Shown here in pieces: positions 49,928-57,440 of a DNA stretch of 64,000 bases; position 1 is the first letter of the stretch; each line of letters begins with the position of its first letter. The notes beneath the pieces are model-generated. The model was not told where the DNA came from, searched no databases, and saw nothing but the letters and a program-made list of their open reading frames with translations. The stretch covers positions 1 through 64,000 of the forward strand of contig CAVPXP010000031.1 in the NCBI GenBank assembly GCA_963709645.1, read 5' to 3'. This DNA is from DYRB01 sp963709645 (GTDB lineage Bacteria; Pseudomonadota; Gammaproteobacteria; Chromatiales; Chromatiaceae). Made by a program: the position numbers and the translations under genes.

Positions 49928-50209
49928 TCAAGCGAACCTGTAGTGCTTTTCCACGGGCTCCAGAATCTTCCATGTGCAGGACAGCCCGGCGGGAAAGGTG
50001 ATGAGATCGCCGCGGGAAAACTCCCGCGGCTCCCCGCCCTCTGGAATCACCGTGAAACGACCGCGCAGGACATAGCAGGTCTCGGCCTGGTCGTAATGCC
50101 AGGGGAATTCCGACACGCCCTTCTTCCAGACCGGCCAATGATCAACGCCCAGGACGTCAAGCTTGGCTGGCGATGGCTTGCGTTCGCAGTGGATCTCAAG
50201 GTCGGTCAT
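49928..50209 (-). CDS. Small cupin-domain protein (DUF861-like)
   Basis: A 93-residue single cupin. The core motif WHYDQAETCYVLRGRFTVIPEGGEP and the second motif GDLITFPAGLSCTWKILEPVEKHYRF define the barrel. His, Tyr and Glu near AETCYV could bind metal. The specific substrate is unknown. It is convergent with larE (three bases apart) and follows the zinc-peptidase gene on the same strand. Confidence 0.8.
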   Translation of the reverse strand: MTDLEIHCERKPSPAKLDVLGVDHWPVWKKGVSEFPWHYDQAETCYVLRGRFTVIPEGGEPREFSRGDLITFPAGLSCTWKILEPVEKHYRFA

Positions 50210-50244
50210 GGGGCGGTCTCCCTGGTATTCGGGACGGAGGTAGG

Positions 50245-51213
50245 TTAGAGGGTCTTGGCGCCGAAGGTATCGCAGGCATCGACGTCGCCCTTCTCCAACC
50301 CTCGGCGGAACCAGGCGCTCCGCTGGGCGGAGCTGCCGTGGGTGAAGCTGTCCGGGGTCACATAGCCGCGCGCCTGCTTCTGGAGCCGGTCGTCGCCGAT
50401 GGCCGAGGCGGCCCGCAGGGCCTCGTCGACGTCGCCGGCCTCCAGGATGCCGCGGGCGCGGTCGGCGTGATTGGCCCAGACCCCGGCCAGGCAGTCCGCC
50501 TGGAGCTCCAGGCGCACCGAGAGCTGGTTGGCCTCGGCGCGGCTTAAGCCCCGTTTGGCCTCCTCCACCTGGTCGGAGATGCCGAGCAGGTTCTGGACGT
50601 GGTGGCCGATCTCGTGGGCGATGACATAGGCCTGCGCGAAGTCCCCGGGGGCGCCGAACTGGTTGCGCAGCTCGTCGTAGAACGACAGGTCGATGTAGAC
50701 CTTGAGGTCGCCCGGGCAATAGAAGGGCCCCATGGCGGCCTCGGCGAAGCCGCAGGCGGAGCGCACGGACCCGGAGAACAGGACCAGCTTGGGCTCACGG
50801 TAGCGCTGCTTGCCCCGCTCGAAGATCGCGCCCCAGGTGTCCTCGGTATCCGCCAGGACCACGGAGACGAAGTCCTTGAGCTCGTCCTCGCCCGCCCCGG
50901 CCCTCGGGGCCCGCAGGCCGCCGCCGGCCCCGCCCGCACCGTCCCCCCGAGGACCTTGGGCTGATGGGAACTGGCCCGGGAACAGGTCGCCCTGACCGCC
51001 GGGGGACACCTGGGTGGTGCCGCCGCCAAGGAAGGGGCTGAGGTCGACCCCGAAGTACAGGCCGACCAGGAGCAGGAGGATGGTCCCCAGCCCACCGCCG
51101 ACGCGCCCCATGCGTACCGGCAGACGCCCGCCGCCTGATCCGCCTCCAGGAAACCCGGCATCACCCCGCCGGTCCTCGACGTTCTCGCTACGCCTGCCGG
51201 TTCTCCAGCGCAT
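50245..51213 (-). CDS. YpfJ-family neutral zinc metallopeptidase
   Basis: A membrane-anchored metalloprotease of unknown substrate. The product is 322 residues. It has an N-terminal Gly/Arg-rich tail and one transmembrane helix (LGTILLLLVGLYFGVDL, about 42-58). A Gly/Pro-rich linker precedes the catalytic domain with HEIGHH (residues 200-205) and the downstream LELQADCLAGVWAN, supplying the third ligand. The typical FCPGD-like segment appears as FYCPGDLKVYIDLSFYDEL. It ends 36 bases before the cupin gene. Confidence 0.9.
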   Translation of the reverse strand: MRWRTGRRSENVEDRRGDAGFPGGGSGGGRLPVRMGRVGGGLGTILLLLVGLYFGVDLSPFLGGGTTQVSPGGQGDLFPGQFPSAQGPRGDGAGGAGGGLRAPRAGAGEDELKDFVSVVLADTEDTWGAIFERGKQRYREPKLVLFSGSVRSACGFAEAAMGPFYCPGDLKVYIDLSFYDELRNQFGAPGDFAQAYVIAHEIGHHVQNLLGISDQVEEAKRGLSRAEANQLSVRLELQADCLAGVWANHADRARGILEAGDVDEALRAASAIGDDRLQKQARGYVTPDSFTHGSSAQRSAWFRRGLEKGDVDACDTFGAKTL

Positions 51214-51318
51214 GACACCCCCTGTTGGCCTTCTGAATTACTGATTTCGAGAACCCTGTGGTTCGACGTCGGATCATCCCCCAGGACCCGCCCGGGTTTC
51301 CACCAATTCACCGCCAGA

Positions 51319-52489
51319 TCAGTCCGCCGCCGGCGTCAGGCAAAAGCGCCGGATCAGGCCCCGCAGCAGTTCGATGGTCGGAGGGATGCGCGCTGCCTCC
51401 AGGTACTCGTCCGGCTGGTGGGCCTGGGCGATGTCGCCCGGACCCAGAATCAGGGTCTCCAGCCCCAGGCGGTCCAGGAAGGGGGCCTCGGTGGCGAAGG
51501 CCACGGCGCCGGCTGCATGCCCGGTCAGGGCCTCGCCGGCGGCAACAATAGCCGAGTCCGCGGGGGTCTCCACGGCCGGGATGCCGGGGAACAGCCGCTC
51601 CACCTGCCACTCAAGGCCGCGCCGCCCGGCCAGGTCAGCGACCCGCTGGTGGAGCTCGGCCCGCAAGTCGTCCAGGACCAGCCCTGGCGTGGGGCGCAGG
51701 TCGATGTGCAGCTCGCACTCCCCGCAGATCCGGTTGGGGCTGTCACCACCGTGGATGTGCCCCAGGTTGAGGGTTGGCACCGCGACCTGGAAGGCCTCGT
51801 GGCGATAGCGTGCCTGAAGCTCCGCGCGCCAGGCCAGGATGTCGCCCATCAGCTCATGCATCCCCTCAAGGGCGTTGTTGCCGAGGCTCGGGTCGCTGGA
51901 GTGCCCGGCGCGCCCGATGAGCCGGATCGCCTCGGCCAGGATCCCCTTGTGCATGCGCACCGGCTTGAGCCCGGTGGGTTCGCCGATCACCGCGTAGCGC
52001 CCCAGGGGCCGCCCGGCTTCGGCCAGGGCGATGGCGCCGCTCATGGAGGACTCCTCGTCCGCGGTGGCCAGGATGACCAGGGGCTGGCGCAGGTCCTGCG
52101 GCTCGCAATCCGCGGGCCGCCTCGATGGCCAGGGCCAGGAAGGACTTCATGTCGCTGGTTCCGAGCCCGTAGAGGCGGCCGCCGTCCTCGGTGAGCCGGA
52201 AGGGGTCATGGCTCCATCGGTGGGCGTCGAAGGGGACCGTATCCGTGTGCCCGGCGAGCACCAGCCCCCCCGGGCCTCTGACCCAGGGTGGCGATCAGGT
52301 TGGCCTTGCCGGGGTGGCCCGGGACGGGCATGACTTCCACCGCGAAGCCGGCCCCCTGCGAGCCATCGGCCCAAGGCATCGAGGACAGGCAGGTTGCTCT
52401 GGTCCAGGTGGGGCCGGCTGCTGCTCACCGAGGGGGCGGCGATGAGCGCGGCGAGCATCTCGTCGAAGCGGTGGGGCCTGGCCGGTCAT
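51319..52489 (-). CDS. argE: Acetylornithine deacetylase ArgE (M20 family), four frameshifts
   Basis: ArgE hydrolyses N-acetylornithine. Joined frames start at ATG 52489 (MTGQAHRFDEMLAALIAAPSVSS once one base is removed) and give about 385 residues. Metal motifs are present: GHTDTVPFD, GLGTSDMKSFLALA, and TADEESSMSGA, plus AGHSSDPSLGNNALEGM of the dimerisation domain. Apparent extra bases lie in G/C runs: GGGG 52473-52476, CCCCC 52352-52356 and CCCCCCC 52265-52271, with one further shift near 52115. Three of four lesions being homopolymer over-length calls argues for sequencing error. It is divergent from the GNAT/C39 gene. Confidence 0.85.
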
Positions 52490-52618
52490 GGCGCTTTCTC
52501 CTGTACCGGAACGGTCGTTAACCGGGTAAGCTCGCCCGGTACGCGAGGCGGCGGCTCGCGGCAGATGCCCCAGACCAGCCCCGCGCCGAATCCACCCGAG
52601 CTTAGGCGATTTCTGTCA

Positions 52619-52747
52619 AATCATGTACCAGCTAGCTTGTCTTTGCGCCCGCCTTCTTTGTCGCGCCAGCAGTCACATAGCCCGGCTATGCTCCTGCCGG
52701 CACTCCTTGAAGGCGGACGAAAACCCGGCGCCATCTGGTACATGATT
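52619..52747. repeat. 129-bp element with perfect 13-bp terminal inverted repeats
   Basis: AATCATGTACCAG (52619-52631) is exactly repeated in inverse orientation as CTGGTACATGATT (52735-52747). Inside, both arms share CCGCCTTC at nearly equal offsets, so the element can fold on itself imperfectly. No coding sequence and no clear target-site duplication are seen. It could be a MITE-like insertion or a structured regulatory region in the argE/GNAT divergent promoter (52490-52787), which otherwise holds no gene. Confidence 0.6.
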
Positions 52748-52787
52748 CTCCGGCAATCGCCTTATCCCGCCCTGGACCCCATCGCCA

Positions 52788-55431
52788 GTGTCAGCCTCCT
52801 TGCAGCCCAGGCCAGACCAGAACCAAACACGGATCCGCCCGGCAAGCCTGGCGGACCTCGACGCCCTGGTGGAGCATCGAGGACAGCTGCTTCCAGAGCG
52901 ACCGCCTGACCCGCCGCCAGTTCCGCCACATGCTCACCCGAGCCCACGCCGCGACCCTGGTAGCAGAGGTCGAGGGGCGCATCCTGGGCTACATCCTGCT
53001 CCTGTTCAGCCGCGGCACCTCGGTGGCCCGGGTCTACTCCGTCGCGGTGCTGGACGAGGCCCGCGGGCGCGGGTTGGGGCGGGCCCTGGTGGCAGCGGCG
53101 GAGGCGCGCGCCTGGGAGGAGGAGCGCGCCTATGTCCGCCTGGAGATCCGCCGCGACAATCCGGCATCCCAGGCCCTGTTCGAGGCGGCCGGATACCGCC
53201 GCTTCGGCGTCCTCTCGGACTATTACGAAGACCACATGGAGGCCCTGCGCTACGAGAAGGCCCTCTCCCCCGGTCCCGGATCCGAGCTCGCCCGGGTCCC
53301 CTACTACGAGCAGACCCTGGATTTCACCTGCGGCTCCTCGGCCCTGATGATGGCCATGAAGGCCCTGGACCCCGAGCTGCCCCTCGACCGCACCCTGGAG
53401 CTGCGCATCTGGCGCGAGGCGACCACCATCTTCATGACCTCCGGCCACGGCGGCTGCGGCCCCTTCGGACTGGCCCTGGCGGCCCAGGCGCGAGGCTTTG
53501 CCGTGGAGGTCTACGTCAACGACACCGGCGTCCCCCTGGTGGATTCGGTGCGGTCGCCGGAGAAGAAGGAGGTCATGCGCCTGGTCCACGAGGACATGCT
53601 GGCCCAGGTGAACCGGCTCGCCATCCCCGTGGTCTACGGGACCCTGAGCCCGGCGGGGCTGCGCGAGCGCTTCGATGCCGGTGCCGTGCCCCTGGTCCTG
53701 ATCAGCTCCTACCGCATCTACGCGGAGAAGTTTCCCCACTGGGTGGTGGTCACCGGGTTCGACGACCACTTCGTCTATGTCAACGACCCCTTCGTGGACT
53801 ACGAGAACGGAGAGACGACCCTGGACTCGATCAACATGCCCATCCAACGCGCGGAATTCGCCCGCATGGCCCGTTACGGCCGGGTCGGGCTGCAGGCCGT
53901 GGTCCTGATCTCACGGCAGCCGCAGCCCAAGACCCGGGGAAGGGACGCAGCCGTGGCTGAGCACATCCTCCTGGTGGAACAGGCCGGCGACTGGAAGTCC
54001 GGCTTCCCGCGCCTGCCGGTGGTCACGGCGCGGGACTATCTGACGCACGAGGACTACTCCGCCCACAAGCAGCTGCGCGTCATCAACCTGTGCCGCAGCT
54101 ACCGCTACCTGTCCACCGGCTACTACTGCTCCCTGCTCGCAGAGGCCCGAGGTCACAAGGCGATCCCCAATGTCCGCACCATCCAGGAGCTGTCGAGCCG
54201 CGACATCTACAGCCTGGCCACGGAGGAGCTGGACGACCTGGTGCAGAAGCTCCTGGGCCGGCGCAAGAATGCGCTGCAGCCCACCGCCTACGAGCTGACC
54301 ATCTTCTTCGGCCAGTGCGACGTCAAGGAGCTGCAGCCCCTGGCGCGGCAGATCTTCGAGACCTTCCGCTGCCCCATCCTCAAGGTCGAGTTCCGCCTAC
54401 AAGGGACCTGGCGTATCGGGGCCATCAAGACCCTGCCCATCGGCGGCCTCACCTCGGAGCAGGAGTCGGGCTTCTTCGGCGCGCTGGACTGGTACCTGTC
54501 CCAACGCTGGCGCCAGCCCAGGGCGCGCCTGACCTACAAGTACGACCTGGCCATCCTGCACGACCCGGCGGAAGAGCTGCCGCCGTCGGACAAGGACGCC
54601 CTCAAGCAGTTCGTGCGCGCGGGCAAGGCGCTGGGGGTCAACTGCGAGCTCATCCAGCGCAAGGACTACAGCCGCCTGGCGGAGTTCGACGCCCTGTTCA
54701 TCCGCGAGACCACCAAGATCGGCCACCACACCTTCCGCTTCGCCAAGAAGGCCGACAGCGAGGGCATGGTGGTCATCGACGACCCCGACTCCATCCTGCG
54801 CTGCACCAACAAGGTCTACCTTGCCGAGCTGCTGGAGGCCAACAAGGTCCCGCGGCCCAAGACGCTGATCTTGCGCAAGGAGGGCCTGCTGGAGGTCGAG
54901 GACCTGATCGGCTACCCGGTGGTGCTCAAGATCCCGGAAGGTTCCTTCTCCCGCGGGGTCTTCAAGGCCGAGGACCGGGCCGAGCTGCAGCGCATCAGCG
55001 CGCGCCTGTTCAAGGAGTCCGACCTGATCCTGGCCCAGGAGTACCTCTACACGCCCTACGACTGGCGCATCGGCATCCTCGGCCGGCGGCCCCTGTTCGC
55101 CTGCAAGTACTTCATGAGCAGCGCCCACTGGCAGATCGTCCGCCACGTCAGCGAGCACCAGCACGTGCAGGGCGACTGGGAGACCCTGGCCATCGAGGAC
55201 GCCCCCCAGGCTGTGGTCAAGACCGCGCTCAAGGCCGCGAACCTGATCGGCGACGGGCTCTACGGCGTGGACCTCAAGCTCACCGGGCACGGTCCCGTGG
55301 TCATCGAGGTCAACGACAACCCGAGCCTCGACTCGGATGTGGAGGACCAGGTGCTGGGCGAGGGGCTCTACCGCACCATCATCGGCGAGTTCGTCGCGCG
55401 CCTGGACCGGCGCAAGCAGGGGCGACGCTAA
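52788..55431 (+). CDS. GNAT acetyltransferase / C39-like peptidase / RimK-type ATP-grasp ligase open frame
   Basis: Three parts follow one another. First is an N-terminal GNAT domain (RIRPASLADLDALVE; VARVYSVAVLDEARGRGLGRALV with the acetyl-CoA loop). Then a papain-like C39 domain with catalytic Cys in LDFTCGSSALMMAM and His in FPHWVVVTGFDDHFVYVNDP. From about 53953 there is a RimK-like protein (AEHILLVEQAGDWKSGFPRLPVVTARDYL) ending in an ATP-grasp domain (VVLKIPEGSFSRGVFKAED, VVIEVNDNPSLDSD). The start is GTG 52788; an extra C near 52874 breaks the GNAT frame before IEDSCFQSDRLTRRQF. In related genomes the GNAT/C39 and RimK-like parts are usually separate adjacent genes. Here no stop separates them, though GTG 53953 has GGAAGG upstream and a TGA in another frame ends at 53960. 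So this is either a fusion or two genes merged by an indel. Substrate unknown. Confidence 0.8.
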
Positions 55432-55438
55432 TCGGTCC

Positions 55439-55535
55439 GTGGGAGGGGCGCTCTGCGCCGCGACCTCTTCCAGAAACCCCACTGGAACACGTTGCGTCGC
55501 CCCGCGGAGCGGGCCTCCCACAAACCGGCTCCCAC
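55439..55535. repeat. REP/BIME-like palindromic repeat cluster
   Basis: Three GTGGGAG cores lie downstream of the ATP-grasp gene. The first is direct at 55439 with an adjoining GGCGC-TCT-GCGCC hairpin. Two are inverted: 55515-55521, with CCCGC-GGA-GCGGG next to it, and 55529-55535. Direct and inverted units as a pair are the layout of a bacterial interspersed mosaic element. A REP-associated transposase is encoded 540 bases downstream. Confidence 0.7.
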
Positions 55536-55613
55536 AGCGCCCCTCTTATGGCGAGCCGCCGCGCAGCCATGCCAACTTGCAAAGCCCCATTGCCCAACTC
55601 AATCGGTTCATCC

Positions 55614-55763
55614 ATGCACATCCTCGAACGCTACCGCGACCTCATCGACGACAGACCGGCTTTCGCCTCCGCCATGGCAAAGCCCATGCCGGTCTGTGCG
55701 TGGACGAGCATCTCGCGTATCGACGCTGGCGCACTCGCTCCGTTGTTGACGGAGCGCGCGTAG
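55614..55763 (+). pseudogene. Truncated duplicate of the N-terminus of the downstream RNA methyltransferase
   Basis: A 49-codon frame (MHILERYRDLIDDRPAFA...) closely resembles the first 48 residues of the full-length methyltransferase starting at 57441 (MHPLERYRDIVDDWHAFA...). Both contain an ERYRD, DD and AMA-PMP pattern and a SRID-G-LA-LL segment. The DNA differs at many sites, so the copy is old or came from a relative. It ends at TAG 55761-55763, exactly where a REP-like palindrome begins, so the rest of the gene was lost there. The intact copy follows the inserted accessory genes. Confidence 0.75.
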
Positions 55764-56013
55764 GACGCAATAGCGAAGGGTATTGCGCCCTGTCAGTGGG
55801 GAAGGGGACACCGCTGCGCAAGCATTCTGCCTGGCAGATACGGTCTGTCGCGCTATGTGGCGGCCGCATCGAGGATCGCTCGGCCAGGCGGGATCGCCGA
55901 ATCGGCTCATGCCGATGAACCGAGCGCATATTGGCTGGAGACAAGGGGAAGCAGCCCGTCGATCGTCGGGACTCAAACAGGGGGTGCTGCGCATGAGCAA
56001 GGGCGTCTGGAGT
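55764..56013. other. REP-like palindrome and non-coding spacer before the transposase element
   Basis: CGCAATA (55766-55772) and TATTGCG (55781-55787) form a 7-bp stem with loop GCGAAGGG, resembling a widespread gammaproteobacterial interspersed palindrome. It abuts the truncated methyltransferase fragment. From 55788 to 56013 I see no gene, no RNA and no further clear repeat. Confidence 0.55.
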
Positions 56014-56014
56014 A

Positions 56015-56826
56015 AAAGGGGTCAGATCCCTTTTTTCGGCTACACTGTTGGAAATCTAGCCCCAGGCTCGCCGTCATGCCCCGCAAGCGACGCTTTTTTC
56101 TACCAGACATGCCGGTTCATGTCGTCCAGCGCGGCAACAACCGGCAGGCCGTATTCTTCGACGACAACGACTACCGCGTCTACCTCGATTGGGTGGCGGA
56201 AGCGGCAGCCACGCACGGTTGCGCCATTCATGCCTACGTCCTGATGACCAACCACATCCACTTGCTGATGACCCCGCGCGACAGTCAGGCGATCAGCGCG
56301 ACGCTCCAGGCCGTCGGCCGACGGTTCGTACCCTATATCAACCACTGCTACGGGCGCACCGGTACCCTCTGGGAGGGTCGGTTCCGGGCCAGCACCGTTC
56401 AGGAGGATACCTACCTGTTGGTTTGCTACCGCTATATCGAGCTCAACCCAGTGCGTGCCGGGATGGTGGACCTGCCCGCCGCCTATCCGTGGTCGAGCTA
56501 CCGGGCCAACGCCTTGGGCGAGGACAACCCGCTGGTCTCTCCGCACCCCGGCTACCTAGCGCTGGGCGCCGACGGACCCGAGCGCCAGACCGCTTACCGA
56601 GGTCTCTTCGCCGCGCACATCGATCCGGCGTTGCTCAGCGATGTCCGCGCCTGTCTTCAGACTGGCACCCCGCTCGGCAACGACCGCTTCCGACTCCACA
56701 TCGAGCATGCCCTTGGCGTTAGAGTCGGATACAGTAAGCGAGGCCGGCCGAAAAGTGCTCCGCCGGAATCGGGCCAGGACGCCGATCAGATCGACTTGGA
56801 CATCCAGAACGGGATCTGACCCCTTT
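56015..56826 (+). mobile_element. RAYT element bounded by 16-bp perfect inverted repeats
   Basis: AAAGGGGTCAGATCCC (56015-56030) and its exact inverse GGGATCTGACCCCTTT (56811-56826) flank one transposase gene, giving an 812-bp unit. The left end is also self-complementary (AAAAGGG ... CCCTTTT around GTCAGAT). The right end contains the transposase stop codon. No target duplication is evident, as expected for HUH-type single-strand transposition. Confidence 0.7.
56076..56819 (+). CDS. REP-associated tyrosine transposase (Y1, IS200-like)
   Basis: The product is 247 residues. It has the HUH motif H60-I-H62 in LMTNHIHLLMTP, the conserved GTLWEGRFRAS, and the tyrosine region CYRYIELNPVRAGMV. This identifies the RAYT/Y1 transposase family that processes REP palindromes as single strands. 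The frame is intact from ATG 56076. A basic C-terminal segment (KRGRPKS) may contact DNA. The inverted repeats around it and the REP cluster upstream fit an active or recently active element. Codon use is similar to the neighbouring genes. Confidence 0.9.
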   Translation: MPRKRRFFLPDMPVHVVQRGNNRQAVFFDDNDYRVYLDWVAEAAATHGCAIHAYVLMTNHIHLLMTPRDSQAISATLQAVGRRFVPYINHCYGRTGTLWEGRFRASTVQEDTYLLVCYRYIELNPVRAGMVDLPAAYPWSSYRANALGEDNPLVSPHPGYLALGADGPERQTAYRGLFAAHIDPALLSDVRACLQTGTPLGNDRFRLHIEHALGVRVGYSKRGRPKSAPPESGQDADQIDLDIQNGI

Positions 56827-56856
56827 CTTCCTCCTTTCTTCCTGCTTTCTTCCTGG
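56824..56856 (+). repeat. 11-bp tandem repeat, three copies, upstream of the HicB-like gene
   Basis: TTTCTTCCTCC, TTTCTTCCTGC and TTTCTTCCTGG follow head to tail at 56824, 56835 and 56846. The first copy overlaps the right end of the transposase element. The array ends 13 bases before the antitoxin start, so copy number could affect its transcription. Confidence 0.75.
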
Positions 56857-56868
56857 AGAGCCGCCGCC

Positions 56869-57105
56869 ATGCAAAAGCCGCTGTTCGTACGCGCCGACTG
56901 GGATGAGAATGCCGGAGTCTGGGTCGCCGACAGCGACGACGTGCCGGGTTTGACCACGGAAGCGGCGACCGTCGAATCATTGGTCACCAAGCTCAAGCAA
57001 ATGATCCCCGAGCTGCTGGAGCTGAACGGCGTACCCGGTCAGGGTCAGGTCGCCTTCGAGCTACTGATCCGCCGATTCGATACGGCCGAACGCGCGGCGG
57101 CCTAA
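56869..57105 (+). CDS. HicB-like / DUF1902 antitoxin
   Basis: A 78-residue protein whose N-terminus (KPLFVRADWDENAGVWVADSDDVPGLTTEAATVESLV) has the partial RNase H-like fold of HicB antitoxins in the DUF1902 group. No DNA-binding C-terminal domain is present, as is common in short HicB proteins. It overlaps the hicA start (TAATG), indicating translational coupling. It lies directly beside the transposase element and may have been carried with it. Confidence 0.8.
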   Translation: MQKPLFVRADWDENAGVWVADSDDVPGLTTEAATVESLVTKLKQMIPELLELNGVPGQGQVAFELLIRRFDTAERAAA

Positions 57106-57302
57106 TGGTTGATGGCTTCCAGCGAGAGCTGAAGCGGCTCCTAAGCGCTGCGGGCTGTACCTTCGAGCGACCCGGCAAGGGCGACCATGAGATCTGGTAC
57201 AGCCCGATCACCGAGCGCCGATTCACGGTCGACCAAAAAATCCTGTCGCGCCATACGGCCAATGGCGTGCTGAAGCAGGCCGGGCTGCCCAAGGCATTCT
57301 GA
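57105..57302 (+). CDS. HicA-like mRNA interferase toxin
   Basis: A 65-residue HicA-type double-stranded-RNA-binding-fold toxin. The catalytic histidine lies in RPGKGDHEIWYSP, and KILSRHTANGVLKQAGL forms the C-terminal helix. HicA toxins cleave mRNA and are neutralised by HicB. Here the antitoxin gene comes first, the order also seen in DUF1902 pairs. Confidence 0.85.
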   Translation: MVDGFQRELKRLLSAAGCTFERPGKGDHEIWYSPITERRFTVDQKILSRHTANGVLKQAGLPKAF

Positions 57303-57440
57303 TCCGGTCCCACCCCTGGCCCTGATGCCCCGCTGCCGCGCCCCGGGCTTGCCGCATGCCGGCCTGGCAATAGCGGGCTTGGTCCAGTCGTGCGGGGCCT
57401 CGCGACACCGCCGCACCACCTATTGCCGACCGCTTCGCCC

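Noticed and set aside
40834..52489. Programmed ribosomal frameshifting in nadA, cbbO or argE
   Set aside because: There are too many shifts per gene, in both directions, without slippery heptamers plus pseudoknots. Several sit in simple G/C runs, so sequence errors fit better.
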